DNA of 34,894 nucleotides from Nonomuraea solani (GCF_900108335.1 NZ_FNVT01000049.1:1-34894); one strand, 5' to 3'. Positions 7,801 through 16,871 are shown, counted from the stretch's first letter. Translations and numbers: made by a program. The notes: generated from the letters alone by a model not told the origin.

Positions 7801-10800
7801 CTAGTTGTGCCCAAGAATAGGGCTCTTGCATACCTCCGGTCCGTCTAGTTCCGTCGCGAACTGAACGAAGAAGGGATCGCCGACGAGGAGTCGTTCCCTG
7901 GCGTAAAAATTGGTCATGAGAGTCCCCGCTTTCTGGTTCTCAGCTGCAGGTATCGGACATAACGAGTAACCGGCTCTGGTGAGATTGGCTCCAGGGTAGG
8001 GATTATTCCACCTCTCCCACGTTGAGGCGAAAGGAAATTCATCGCAATCGTTGCCGCTAGACCCGCCGACAGAACTTCCCCAGAGCCATCGACATTGAGG
8101 GCGGGTTATGCTGTCCCGATTGTTGTCACCTTCAGGGCCGTCGATTCGGTGTAGGTAGTTACTCTTCATCACCTTGCTCGAGTCAAGGCAGCCTGGTATG
8201 GACTTCTCCTTGACTGCCGGAAACTTGGCGAGCTTTAGAAGGATGGGATACGTGGCGTTTGGCGCATAGCACGCGGTCCAGAAGTGCTTGTACGCGGCAT
8301 CATAGTACTGTCCGAGCTTGTGCTGTACTGAGGAGACTACGTCGCCGAATACGCAGCCACCTGTCCCGGCATAGATATAACTGGCGGAGTCGCATTGAAT
8401 AAATGTCGTCGCTTCATTGTTGCCGACGTTCGTTGTGAACTTTGAGCCATTTGGTAGAACTAGTGGAAGGTCGGGATATTCGCCATATGCCTTGAACCTA
8501 CCAAGGGTGGCCTTTTCGGTGTTGTCCACGGTTACCAGGTATTCGTCTTCCTGGTCCCAGATTATTGTACGTTTGGCGTCCGCGTTTGCCTCGGGGCATC
8601 GTAGGAGGAATCGGTATGAATCTCCCGTTGTCCACTGCCCCAGCGGCTTGGCGAGATTATTGTGATGCGTATTGCCGTCCCATTGGCGAACGTGGTCGCA
8701 TTCGGTGTCTGCTGGCATTACGCCCATTTTGAGCGTGTATGGAGAAACCACTGGTAAGGGGGCGGTGGTGATTTTGACATGGAGGTCGAGGAAAACGTCG
8801 CGAGTGGTGGCGCTAGGTATGCTCCGGATGCTTCCGGTGCCATTAAAAGTATATCCGATGAGCATCATTTCCGACGCGAAATAGGTTTTTATGACGGCAG
8901 TCGAGCCTGCGCCACGGATCTCTTTGAGGTTAAACTTCCCTATGGTGCACCACGAATAGCGGTTCATCGTCCAACCGACTGTTCGCCTTGCTAGGGCGCG
9001 ATTCTGCTCGCACTTCTCCGGAGTCATACGAGCCCACTCGTTAATCGCCGGAGGAGGGGTTGGCGCGGCGGCCGCAGCAGATTTCTGTATTGGCGTAGAA
9101 TTCGCGCTGGCATCGTCGGTGGGCTCTAGCGGCGTTATCGACGGCAACGTATCGTTTGGCTCGGGAGTTGGCGTCATCGCGGGTGTCGGGTTGGCGACAG
9201 CACTGTCAGTGTATGTCACCTGCAGTACAGGGAAATGACTGTTTGGCTCTTCACGATTCTCTGTTGCAGTGAAGCCTCGATCGTATACTGGCCCAGAAGC
9301 AGACTCGTCAGCGCCTCGCAGCACAAGACCGTGATTGCTTTGGCCTGATGCCCAAGACTTCACGATGTCAGTGGTAGACCATGTCCAGCCGACATTGCTG
9401 GGTGGGTTGCTATTATCAGTGCATCCGCCAGGGTCTTTGGCGAGGGTCTCCCCGATTTCTGTGCTTGACGGCTGGCTAGACCATTTCAGTGTCGCAGTGT
9501 TCCAGGCGGCGGTAACGCGTTGGACCTTTATTCCCGATTGGCTGTTACCGCACCCAGTCGATTTATTAGTGGTATTCCACATCTCCAGTTTGGCATCCAC
9601 AATGGTTTTGCCGACGAGAGGTGCGGTGTCATAGGCCAGGTAGGTTCGGTCATGGATCTTAGTTCGGCCAGCGTTGTAGGCGCCGATGCGCAGTACGGGA
9701 TCGGCAGAGCCGCTCGCTCCTTGGGTGTCGATCCAGGTATCGGTTTGTGCAGGCAGTGAGACTGTTCGTACAACGGTGGTGAACTGCCATTTGTACGGAG
9801 CCGCCATTGCGTTTCCTGCGGCGTCCTTAGCGCCACTGACCTGAGCCATGTAATACGTTCCGCTCAAAGGTTGAGCAAGAGCGAAGGTCAGTACCTTGTT
9901 GTCAGCAGACATCGCTATGGTGCCGGCAGCCTGTCCCTCGGTGAGAAGATCCGTCAGTAAGAATTGAGCGTCAGTGACCGGCTCACTGAACGTAACCGTC
10001 ACTTGCGGGTTGACCGGTACGTCGACCGCCGGAGGGGATGGAGTGACACTTACCACCGCTGGTGGTGTCGTATCCTTGTTCGGATCAGGCGTCGGCGGCG
10101 GAGGCTCTTCAGGCTGCGGTCCATTTAGGAGATCGTCTGCGCCTGTAGTTAATGTATCAGTCGAGCTGACTTTTTGGTTATACGCTTTTTCCCAACTGAT
10201 AGGAGGTTCAGTGGTGAGCGAGGGGAAGGCACGTACTCGGGCAGGGTCGTTGAATGCCGCTAGAGCTTCTTCGTAAGTGTCTATCTCCTCTTCGTCCGAG
10301 TAAGTCCAAGAAGCAATGAAAAAACTCTGAACGGGTTCGTAGCCGATGATGAGTTTTGGCCCGTGGGAGTCGTCGCTGGAGACCCATTCCTTTGAGCGGT
10401 ACGCGCGCCAGTTGGTGTGGTCGTTTTCGTTGCCTGACGTGAGTTGGAACCCGTAATTGGGCTCACCGTTAGCCCATTCTTGCGCGATCGGGTTGACGAA
10501 GTGGATCAGGTACCACTCGTAGTTCATGTAGCCGCGGTCGCAGCTCGGCTTGTACGCTCCGTACTCTGTATCGGCGCCCGTGCTGGTAACCGTCGGCTGG
10601 TTGTTCCATGTGAGCGTGGTCACGTCCCATTGCTGAGTAATTCTGCGGGCGGTGATGCCGGAGCCGACGGATTCGCCGCAGTCATTGGAGTCGATGTTCC
10701 ATAGGCGGAGGTCGGCGTTGGTCACCTTGGCGCCACGCAAAGGGGAATCTGCGGGAATGTCGTCGAAGCGAATGTATGTGCGCCAGCGCACGGTGCCTGA

Positions 10801-11826
10801 GCCGGTCTTACCGGCCTGAAGGTGGTAGTTGCCGCTGTTGGCGAAGCCGTTCTGGTAGGCGGAGTCATTGATGAACGTGTCATTGCCGACCGGTAGTTGT
10901 GTCCAGTCGACGGCGGCCCCGACGAGGGTGACCGGGTAGGTGACGTCCGGATCAGCGAGAAAGCGGGCGTCGGGTTTGTACACGAGTATCTGGCCTGCCG
11001 CGGTCTTCTCCACGGCGGTCGCCACCTCGCCGACGTGTCCCTCTTCGCCCATACTGAGGTTTGCACTGGCGTCGGTCAGCATCGGGGCGGGAATCTCAGT
11101 CGTCGAGCGCTTGGTCTTGGCGACGGTATCATTCAGAGCGAGCTTGCCCGAAGAAGTTTCCTCGAAGGAGAGGCCGTCAGGCAACTGGATAGGGATCGGG
11201 AGTTTTAGTGCATCGATCGGCCGTCGTCTGATGACCACTTCTTGCCGGAATCCAGTCGGCGTCGCGACGACCACGAGGTCGATGCCTGAGCCGTAGGCGT
11301 TGGCGTACTCGGCTCTGTTGGCTGACAGCTTCGGAGCGGGCAGCTTTTGAGGGGCAGAGACCTTGAGCTCGGACCCGTCGCGGCCGCTCTTTACGGTGAG
11401 CAGGTCGGTATCGCCGCCGGGTGAGAGTGTGAGCCCTGCTTTGGTGGCGCGCGGTTTGATAGTCCCGTTGTCGGCCACCAACGTGGTGTCGACCGGCTGC
11501 CATGCTCCGTGCTGTTTGAAGCGAACGGGGTCGAGAGAGAACTCGGTGGTGAGAGTCTTGCCGTCGGGGTTGGCAAAGTAAGTCGCGGTCTCCGAGTGCA
11601 ACGACTCGATCTCGACGCGCTTGTTCTCCTTCTTCGCCTGTGCCAGAGCGGCTCCTGTCTCACCGACGTTGGCCATCGGAGGTTTGGGAGTGGAAGAGGT
11701 TGACGTGGACCCTGTGGCGATCGCCGGCGCCGCCATCAGAGCTAGTGGCAGCGCCAGCACGGCAATCATGGCAGCACGCCGACGCGGCCGGGGCGATGAG
11801 CCAGCCGCTGATTGTTGTGTGTTCAC
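7801..11826 (-). CDS. Secreted DNRLRE-domain protein with C-terminal NucA/NucB nuclease domain
   Basis: The 1341-residue product starts with a Sec signal (basic PRPRRR, then AAMIAVLALPLALMAAPAIA, cleavage near 38). An Rhs-leader-like region (about 60-300) is followed by a first DNRLRE domain (about 305-498), a Pro-rich linker (about 572-585), an Ig-like SbsA/Big_5 domain (about 587-685: DTTPPAVVSVTPSP), a second DNRLRE domain (about 686-875) and an Ala/Pro linker. The last about 190 residues contain G-N-D-C1261-D-E-F-P-F-A-S-T, the signature of NucA/NucB secreted deoxyribonucleases. I infer an exported nuclease toxin carried on a beta-rich stalk. The start is GTG at 11826 with AAAGG upstream. 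A DUF6461-like gene follows and may be its immunity gene. Base composition drops toward the C terminus, as expected for an exchanged toxin tip. Confidence 0.85.
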   Translation of the reverse strand: MNTQQSAAGSSPRPRRRAAMIAVLALPLALMAAPAIATGSTSTSSTPKPPMANVGETGAALAQAKKENKRVEIESLHSETATYFANPDGKTLTTEFSLDPVRFKQHGAWQPVDTTLVADNGTIKPRATKAGLTLSPGGDTDLLTVKSGRDGSELKVSAPQKLPAPKLSANRAEYANAYGSGIDLVVVATPTGFRQEVVIRRRPIDALKLPIPIQLPDGLSFEETSSGKLALNDTVAKTKRSTTEIPAPMLTDASANLSMGEEGHVGEVATAVEKTAAGQILVYKPDARFLADPDVTYPVTLVGAAVDWTQLPVGNDTFINDSAYQNGFANSGNYHLQAGKTGSGTVRWRTYIRFDDIPADSPLRGAKVTNADLRLWNIDSNDCGESVGSGITARRITQQWDVTTLTWNNQPTVTSTGADTEYGAYKPSCDRGYMNYEWYLIHFVNPIAQEWANGEPNYGFQLTSGNENDHTNWRAYRSKEWVSSDDSHGPKLIIGYEPVQSFFIASWTYSDEEEIDTYEEALAAFNDPARVRAFPSLTTEPPISWEKAYNQKVSSTDTLTTGADDLLNGPQPEEPPPPTPDPNKDTTPPAVVSVTPSPPAVDVPVNPQVTVTFSEPVTDAQFLLTDLLTEGQAAGTIAMSADNKVLTFALAQPLSGTYYMAQVSGAKDAAGNAMAAPYKWQFTTVVRTVSLPAQTDTWIDTQGASGSADPVLRIGAYNAGRTKIHDRTYLAYDTAPLVGKTIVDAKLEMWNTTNKSTGCGNSQSGIKVQRVTAAWNTATLKWSSQPSSTEIGETLAKDPGGCTDNSNPPSNVGWTWSTTDIVKSWASGQSNHGLVLRGADESASGPVYDRGFTATENREEPNSHFPVLQVTYTDSAVANPTPAMTPTPEPNDTLPSITPLEPTDDASANSTPIQKSAAAAAPTPPPAINEWARMTPEKCEQNRALARRTVGWTMNRYSWCTIGKFNLKEIRGAGSTAVIKTYFASEMMLIGYTFNGTGSIRSIPSATTRDVFLDLHVKITTAPLPVVSPYTLKMGVMPADTECDHVRQWDGNTHHNNLAKPLGQWTTGDSYRFLLRCPEANADAKRTIIWDQEDEYLVTVDNTEKATLGRFKAYGEYPDLPLVLPNGSKFTTNVGNNEATTFIQCDSASYIYAGTGGCVFGDVVSSVQHKLGQYYDAAYKHFWTACYAPNATYPILLKLAKFPAVKEKSIPGCLDSSKVMKSNYLHRIDGPEGDNNRDSITRPQCRWLWGSSVGGSSGNDCDEFPFASTWERWNNPYPGANLTRAGYSLCPIPAAENQKAGTLMTNFYARERLLVGDPFFVQFATELDGPEVCKSPILGHN

Positions 11827-12190
11827 TCCAGCCTTTCGGACAGTGAGGACAAAACGGAGCGATCATCACATAAGTTGCGAATAAAAGTAAAGATCGTTTG
11901 TGTAACGGGAAGGATGTCCTCCGTTAGGGCCAGTCTTCAACCCGCATTTATCGACCTCGTCAATCCCCTGGAACCAGAGCTTGATCATGGTCCTCGATCT
12001 GCTCAACGGTGCAGCTGAACGGCCTTGTCTGGCGGGCCCATCGTGGATGCCACGGACCTACAGGCTGTCCAAGCCCTGAATGAGGACCTCACGGAGTTCA
12101 CGTGGCGGATCTGATCGATCGTCGGACCTCGTAACGCTTCCGGGGGCGGGCTCTGATCACGCCCAGGAGTCTGCGCCGCGAACGTCAGAA

Positions 12191-12309
12191 GATTACGCTG
12201 CGTCGATCCATCCCTGTCCCGCAGTCCCGTCCGGCTATCCGCCTCAGGCGGTAGTTATGCCTCGGGAGCGGGGCGGCTGAGCTTGCCCTCCGAAACACGC
12301 AGCGTAATC
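12191..12309. repeat. 13-bp terminal inverted repeats around a 93-bp core (MITE-like)
   Basis: GATTACGCTGCGT at 12191-12203 is repeated exactly in inverse orientation at 12297-12309. The core has no open frame of note and carries a small internal CCGCCTC/AGGCGG hairpin (about 12239-12252). I see no clear target-site duplication. Confidence 0.5.
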
Positions 12310-12526
12310 ACTTGAGTAGATCGTGACAGGGTTCCGGTAGATGGCATGGACGACAAGGCGGCGGCGCTGACAGTGGCCGGGGTGTTCAACCAGAGGGCCG
12401 GCGCGAGTAACGGCGTCCAGTGAGCACAAGACGAAGAGGATGCTCCGCAGAAAAGTAAAAACGAACGATCACGAGCGGATCCGTTCCACAGAGGAGATCA
12501 GAACGGCAACCACCCCGGAGGCATGG

Positions 12527-12635
12527 TGAACTCGGCCGAAGGCGGCTTTACCAGTGCTTGGACGGGTCTGCAAGCAAGCCGAGCGTGTTCCACCGATCAA
12601 CCCTTCCGCCATGCCCTTCTGTTGGGTGTCGTCCG
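12527..12635 (+). repeat. Degenerate 109-bp repeat, copy A
   Basis: This copy aligns to 31729-31836. A 22-bp core (12550-12571) is identical and the rest is diverged. In the plus-strand frame both copies keep T-S-A-W-T-G-L and A-L-L-L-G-V-V-R, and several differences fall on third codon positions, so it may be a relic of a coding sequence. Confidence 0.6.
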
Positions 12636-12991
12636 CGGGGGAGCGAGCAAATGGGCACCGGAACGAACTGCGGGACGGGAACGCGGCCGTGGTAGTTACC
12701 GATCGCATACACCTACCGTAGCGTCCTGCGCCTTCTTCCGGGAACCAGAGTTCCCCAGAGATCAGGTGTCCACCAAACCGGGCCAACTCCACCTGGTTGC
12801 CAGGACCGGGAGAAAGGGCCACTTGGTCGTGTAGTTGATCATAGTGACTTTCCTTCGTTGGTTGCCGTCAACGCTCCGGTGGTCGGGTTGTGGTCGGGGT
12901 GGATGGTGGGTCGTTGCCGGTTTCGGTAGCTTTGAAGACTGATCCGACACGTCACCGTCCGCACCCACCTCACCCGACCTGTGATTGCTAC

Positions 12992-13633
12992 TTATAACTT
13001 CATCACAATGCGAGGCTCAGGCTCTGGATGATCCGACGAGGCCCATTTGTCCGGTTCGGCGATGTACTGCTCGAGGTGCAGGACGTGTTGCTGTAGCTTG
13101 TCCGCCATCTCTAGTCGCCGCTCATGAGACCAGTGGTCCAAGACGTCATCCGGTTCCTGGCGAGAGAGCCAATGCAACCACCGAGCAAGCCAGAGTACAA
13201 ACTCCTTCTGGTTACGGTCGATACGGTAGTGAAGGATACCGGTTTGATCGCTCAGTAGCCTGGCTGCTTCTGCCATGCCCTCCCTCAGCTTGTCGACGTT
13301 CCTGCGCCGAAGAGCTTCGACAAGGCGGCTTATAGCGGCCCTGTAGCGCTCGACAGCAGCTCTGAAGATCTCCTCACGTCGCATTCGTCGGTCACGCTGG
13401 ACAACATAGATTGCCGCAGTCATGGCACCGGTGACTCCAATTACTGCACCAACCAAAGCGCCGCCGAAGTCGCCGAAGAAGATGTCGTGCCAGAAGTCAA
13501 AGGAATCGGATGGGGCCTGAACGTTTACGATAGGAGCGGGCGGTGTGACGATCACTGTCTCGGTCACAGTAATCGTGGGGGCTGGCGATGGCGTGAGCTG
13601 GGTGATCATGGCTACATCATCAGGCTTTGCCAT
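12992..13633 (-). CDS. Hypothetical single-pass membrane protein
   Basis: The likely ATG at 13633 gives 213 residues; a TTG eight codons upstream is also possible, and neither has a clear Shine-Dalgarno. Residues about 10-45 are Thr/Pro/Val-rich (SPAPTITVTETVIVTPPAP). A hydrophobic helix follows at about 65-85 (GALVGAVIGVTGAMTAAIYVV), then a long charged helical domain (QRDRRMRREEIFRAAVERYR and LSDQTGILHYRIDRNQ) to the C terminus. This layout fits a membrane-anchored protein with a cytoplasmic helical domain. It lies alone between the repeat-rich gap and a broken IS. I do not recognise a family. Confidence 0.65.
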   Translation of the reverse strand: MAKPDDVAMITQLTPSPAPTITVTETVIVTPPAPIVNVQAPSDSFDFWHDIFFGDFGGALVGAVIGVTGAMTAAIYVVQRDRRMRREEIFRAAVERYRAAISRLVEALRRRNVDKLREGMAEAARLLSDQTGILHYRIDRNQKEFVLWLARWLHWLSRQEPDDVLDHWSHERRLEMADKLQQHVLHLEQYIAEPDKWASSDHPEPEPRIVMKL

Positions 13634-13801
13634 GCATGAAGCTCGGGTTGTTATCAAATCGTGTGGAGGTAAGGTCGGCCGCTCCGCAGAGCCGTAGCGA
13701 CGCCGGTGAACTCGCTCATGCTCGCCCTACAGATGGCCTACGGCCATTTCGCAGGCCTCCTCGCTCCCGCCGTACACACCGAACCTGGGATTATTTCACG
13801 A

Positions 13802-13844
13802 GTGAGTTCTGTGCCAAGTTTGAATGAGTTCCGGTGCCAGTTGG
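13802..13844. mobile_element. IS left-end remnant next to broken transposase
   Basis: This stretch is related to 6221-6263 (about 81% over 43 bp). It sits about 170 bp ahead of the truncated transposase frame, which is the expected position for the upstream end of such an element. Confidence 0.5.
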
Positions 13845-14016
13845 GTATCGCAGGTTCGTGGATCACCAGCGAGTGCCGGTACCGCCGAGGGTCCTCGCGG
13901 GTTTCAAGCGGAACGGCAAAGAACAGAGGGTGGTATCAGATCTCGCTGAAGATGGAGCCGCGCCAGGGCAGCGGTACCGATACTCGTTCGAAGGCTGCAC
14001 CAAATCTGGTTCGTAG

Positions 14017-14601
14017 GGCCAGGCTGCGGACGATCGCCTGTGGTTGGCGGCGCTCTTGTCTCTGATGCCCCGACGCCGCTGGGCGAAGATCTTCTCGATC
14101 TCCCCGGGTACTCTGCTGACCTGGCATCGCAAGCTGGTAGCGAACAAGTGGGACTACAGCTGGCGGCGCCGTCCCGGGAGGCCGCCCACCGCGGCTGCGG
14201 TCAAGGCCCTGGTGCTGCGCATGGCCGCCGACAACCCCACTTGGGGCCACAGGCGGATCCACGGCGAACTGACCCGCCTCGGTCACAAGATCGCCGCTTC
14301 TCCTGTGTGGAACATCCTGAACCAGGCCGGGATCGACCCCGCCCCGCGCCGCAGCGGGCCAACGTGGAAGCAGTTCCTGGCCGCCCAGGCCGAGCACAAC
14401 GTCGCCGTCGACTTCCTCCACGTCGACACCATCAACCTCAAACGCATATACGCCCTGGTCTTGCTCGAACACCGCAGCCGCCGCGCCTACCTGCTCGGTG
14501 TCACCGCCAGCCCCACGGGCGAATGGACCACCCAGGCCGCCCGCAACTTCCTCATGGGCACCGACACGAGAGGCGGTCCAGATAGCTGGCAGGCCGGTTG
14601 A
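14017..14601 (+). pseudogene. Truncated integrase-core (rve-type) transposase
   Basis: The frame is open only after a TAG at 14014-14016 and codes for about 194 residues. It contains the helix-turn-helix part (P-R-R-R-W, TLLTWHRKLVANKWDYSWRR), the linker R-R-P-G-R-P-P, N-P-T-W-G-H-R-R-I-H-G-E-L and the start of the catalytic domain with one aspartate in V-D-F-L-H-V-D-T. It stops after A-R-N-F-L-M, where intact relatives continue to the second aspartate and the glutamate. Both ends are missing, so it cannot transpose. It is a remnant associated with the IS end at 13802-13844. Confidence 0.8.
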
Positions 14602-14772
14602 GCTGTGATATGGCTCCCACTTGATCACGGTGTTTCGTCTCGACGGTTAGCGCCGCCCACGACCGGATACGGATTCACCGCCAAGGGACGGCCCAACGGT
14701 GTGCTCCTTCCTTATGCTGAGACGGTCGGTCAGGTGAAACGAAGGTCACAGCCGTGCCTGTCGTCGAGGCCA

Positions 14773-15159
14773 TCACCGGGGCGCCGGGCGGTGGACATCC
14801 GGACGCCGACCAGGGGCGTCGGCCGTGTCGCGCTGGGCGGGGATGTGCGGTGTTTGAGGTGTTGTGGCCAGGACGTGGCGGATGCGTTCGGCGGCCGTGG
14901 TGAGCTGGGCGACGTCGGTGATCGGTGCGTTCCACGACCACGAGAACAGCCAGTGGCCGTCCCTCGGGGCGACGGAGATGGTCTCTGTCAGGGTGGTGGC
15001 TTCGGGGTTGATCACCCGTAGGCGTGGTAGCCGGTCGTCCTGGGTGAGCAGGCGGGCGTGCAGGCCGAAGCTCTGCAACGCCTCCTGCAGGTGGCCGAGG
15101 TGGGTGGCGGCTTCGGCGGCCACCGCGGCGGTCACTGCGGGGGTGATGGGGTCGGGCAT
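14773..15159 (-). CDS. Hypothetical 128-aa protein, last gene of the small-gene operon
   Basis: The ATG at 15159 has GGAG six bases upstream. The N-terminal half is helical (TPAVTAAVAAEAATHLGHLQ) and is followed by a compact alpha/beta part with R-L-P-R-L-R-V-I-N-P and W-L-F-S-W-S-W-N-A-P. The C-terminal about 25 residues are Pro/Arg-rich and look disordered. No membrane segment or catalytic motif is seen. It is the most distal of five small genes read away from the XRE/TPR regulator. The W-S-W-N-A-P-I pattern is reminiscent of conserved actinobacterial hypothetical proteins, but I cannot assign a function. Confidence 0.7.
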   Translation of the reverse strand: MPDPITPAVTAAVAAEAATHLGHLQEALQSFGLHARLLTQDDRLPRLRVINPEATTLTETISVAPRDGHWLFSWSWNAPITDVAQLTTAAERIRHVLATTPQTPHIPAQRDTADAPGRRPDVHRPAPR

Positions 15160-15205
15160 GGCTGTCTCCGAACGTGGGTGGATGGCTGCGGGGCGGGCGT
15201 GCTGT

Positions 15206-15574
15206 TCATGGGGTTGGCGGCTGGGGGCGTTCGGGGCAGGGCTGGGTACGGCGGGCGGCGCGCCGTGCGAGGTAGACCGCTCGCAGGCTGGCCACGAGGC
15301 AGGCGATCAGCAAGCCCACCACCACAGCCGCAGAGATGGGCTTGGTCACGCTGGCCGGGGCCAGCAGGACGAAGGCGATGTAGCCGGTGGTCAGCAGCAG
15401 CGCCAATACGCTGATCATCTTGTGGCGGGACACGACGAGGACTCCATTAATGAAGTGGTTTTCGGGGTGAAGCTGCTGCTGTGGTGTGAGATCAGGGGGG
15501 CGGACAGCGAGCATGAGCAGCTCGGCGCTGTGGCGGCTTCGGCGGTCGATGAGTTCGATGAGTTCGTGGTGCAT
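15206..15574 (-). CDS. Hypothetical 122-aa protein with two membrane helices
   Basis: I start at the ATG at 15574, because the open frame further upstream is Arg/Pro/Gly-rich and overlaps the 87-aa gene out of frame. Residues about 1-50 are polar (MHHELIELIDRRSRHSAELL). Two hydrophobic helices follow (MISVLALLLTTGYIAFVLLA and ISAAVVVGLLIACLVASLRA), then a short Arg- and Pro-rich tail. It is predicted as a two-pass inner-membrane protein. It lies 46 bp before the 128-aa gene and 59 bp after the 87-aa gene, consistent with one operon. Small membrane proteins next to XRE regulators occur in actinobacterial integrative elements, but no specific family is recognised. Confidence 0.65.
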   Translation of the reverse strand: MHHELIELIDRRSRHSAELLMLAVRPPDLTPQQQLHPENHFINGVLVVSRHKMISVLALLLTTGYIAFVLLAPASVTKPISAAVVVGLLIACLVASLRAVYLARRAARRTQPCPERPQPPTP

Positions 15575-15633
15575 GAGTCGGTGGCGCGGCGGTGGGCTCG
15601 GTCGGAGGAGGGCCGCCGCGCGCTGTCCGGTGC

Positions 15634-15897
15634 TCAGGTGCTGTTCAGCACCCGTTCTGGCGTGTCGAGCCAGATCGATTGGAGGCCGGGCGTGACGGTG
15701 ATGTCGTAGCGGCGCCAGTGCGGCTGGCCCCAGCTCGCCCACTGTGCGTACGCCTGCAGCGCCTCCTCCCACACCGGCCGGTTGCCCACCTGCGACCAAG
15801 TGATCACTTTCGGTGGCGCGGCGGCGGAAGGCCATACGGGGTGTCTGGGCCGCATCGCCGCCGCGCCGGTCGGGCCCCCGGGGCAGATCTCCAGCAC
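15634..15897 (-). CDS. Hypothetical 87-aa protein
   Basis: The start is GTG at 15897, because a stop codon in the same frame lies just upstream. The C-terminal two thirds look like a folded domain rich in Trp (ITWSQVGNRPVWEEALQAYA, W-A-S-W-G-Q-P-H-W-R-R-Y-D-I-T-V-T-P-G, S-I-W-L-D-T-P). The longer overlapping frame (15206-15916) in another phase has shadow-like composition, so I prefer this one. It follows the 132-aa repeat protein by 28 bp. The function is unknown. Confidence 0.65.
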   Translation of the reverse strand: MLEICPGGPTGAAAMRPRHPVWPSAAAPPKVITWSQVGNRPVWEEALQAYAQWASWGQPHWRRYDITVTPGLQSIWLDTPERVLNST

Positions 15898-15925
15898 GCC
15901 CCGGGCACGTCTTCATAGGCCGGCG

Positions 15926-16324
15926 TTACAGGACCGAGCCGAGCTTGCGCCAGTCATTGGTCGGGCTGCGGATCTCGCCCGGGTACTCCTGGTCACGGAG
16001 GCTGACGGCGTCGTGGTCGTTGATCGGGGCGTAGCTCAGGCCCGTTCCCTCGACCGCCTCGTACCGGTCGTCGTCGACGTCGATGTCGTGGAGACCCTCG
16101 GCCGACTGCTCGAGGTCGGGTCCCCGGCCGAGCAGCGCGCCCAGCTTGCGGAAGTCGTCACCGGGCCGACGGATCTCGACCTGCGGCCGGTTCTTGTCGC
16201 GAACGGCGTAGTCGTCACCGTCCCCGATCACCGCGTACTCGATGCCCGTGCCGTCAAGCAGCGCGAACTTCGCCTCGTCCACGGCTACCGCCCACAGGTC
16301 GGGCTGAAGCGATCTGGCTGTCAT
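15926..16324 (-). CDS. Hypothetical 132-aa acidic protein made of two tandem repeats
   Basis: The ATG at 16324 has AGGGAG at a good distance and is preferred to an upstream start. The product is acidic and consists of two related units of about 45 residues. Unit 1 reads L-L-D-G-T-G-I-E-Y-A-V-I-G-D-G-D, then V-E-I-R-R-P-G-D-D-F-R-K-L-G. Unit 2 reads A-V-E-G-T-G-L-S-Y-A-P-I-N-D-H-D, then G-E-I-R-S-P-T-N-D-W-R-K-L-G. No signal peptide or membrane helix is present. It is the second gene of the operon. The repeated Asp/Glu-rich pattern could be a small binding fold; a role as a modified peptide substrate is conceivable but unsupported. Confidence 0.75.
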   Translation of the reverse strand: MTARSLQPDLWAVAVDEAKFALLDGTGIEYAVIGDGDDYAVRDKNRPQVEIRRPGDDFRKLGALLGRGPDLEQSAEGLHDIDVDDDRYEAVEGTGLSYAPINDHDAVSLRDQEYPGEIRSPTNDWRKLGSVL

Positions 16325-16421
16325 GGGAGTTCTCCCTTGCGTCGATTCTGCGATGGCTCCGGACACGAGGCCCGGCCTGGTGCCCGGCCCGCCGCCTGCC
16401 CGGCACGGCGGGCCGGGAGTT

Positions 16422-16730
16422 TTACGGGCAGGGACAGGTCAGGTGCTGGATGATCGCCACCTGATCGGTCAGATCCGCCATGAGGTCGATGGGATTGCGG
16501 CACGCCACGTTCCGCCGCATCCCGGCGGTCACCTCCGCCAGCGTGAGCCGCCACGATGGCTCGGCCCTCCAGACCGGCCCCGTGCGGGTGAGGCCGGAGG
16601 TGATCCGCCGCGGGTGGAAGGTGTTGCGCAGCACGGCGAGTGGACGGTCCCGCACGTCGAGCCGTGCCCAGGTCCTGGCTCCGGCGTCATGGACGGCGGG
16701 CTCGACGGGAGCGCACAGCAACTCGAACAT
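16422..16730 (-). CDS. Hypothetical 102-aa protein, first gene of the small-gene operon
   Basis: The ATG at 16730 is chosen because GGAGG lies seven bases upstream; the frame further upstream overlaps the XRE gene and is a shadow. The product starts M-F-E-L-L-C-A-P-V-E-P-A-V-H and contains R-T-W-A-R-L-D-V-R-D-R-P-L, R-N-T-F-H-P-R-R-I-T and a C-terminal helix with three cysteines overall. There is no signal peptide. It is divergent from the XRE/TPR regulator, with 207 bp between the starts, so it is probably controlled by it. No family is recognised. Confidence 0.75.
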   Translation of the reverse strand: MFELLCAPVEPAVHDAGARTWARLDVRDRPLAVLRNTFHPRRITSGLTRTGPVWRAEPSWRLTLAEVTAGMRRNVACRNPIDLMADLTDQVAIIQHLTCPCP

Positions 16731-16871
16731 TTCAGGACCTCCATCCCATATGCATGGCACGGCGTATTCGTTCCGAGAATGCGCGAGCATGGTCCGCGGG
16801 ACGTTTACGCCGTTCAGCAGTAGCGTGGCCAGCGCGGGGAGCCGCAGTCCATATTTCGCGTTGGACACACG

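Larger units (their letters stand above)
11827..12991. other. Long stretch without a supported gene
   Basis: This stretch contains the presumed promoter region of the nuclease toxin (AT-rich around 11860-11910), a pair of 13-bp inverted repeats (12191-12309) and one copy of a degenerate repeat (12527-12635). Short open frames exist in several phases, but none has a convincing start, composition or recognisable motif. About 12877-12920 is rich in GTGG/GGTC runs. Confidence 0.5.

Noticed and set aside
15575..15916. N-terminal extension of the 122-aa membrane protein to 15916
   Set aside because: It runs out of frame across the better-supported 87-aa gene and has shadow composition.
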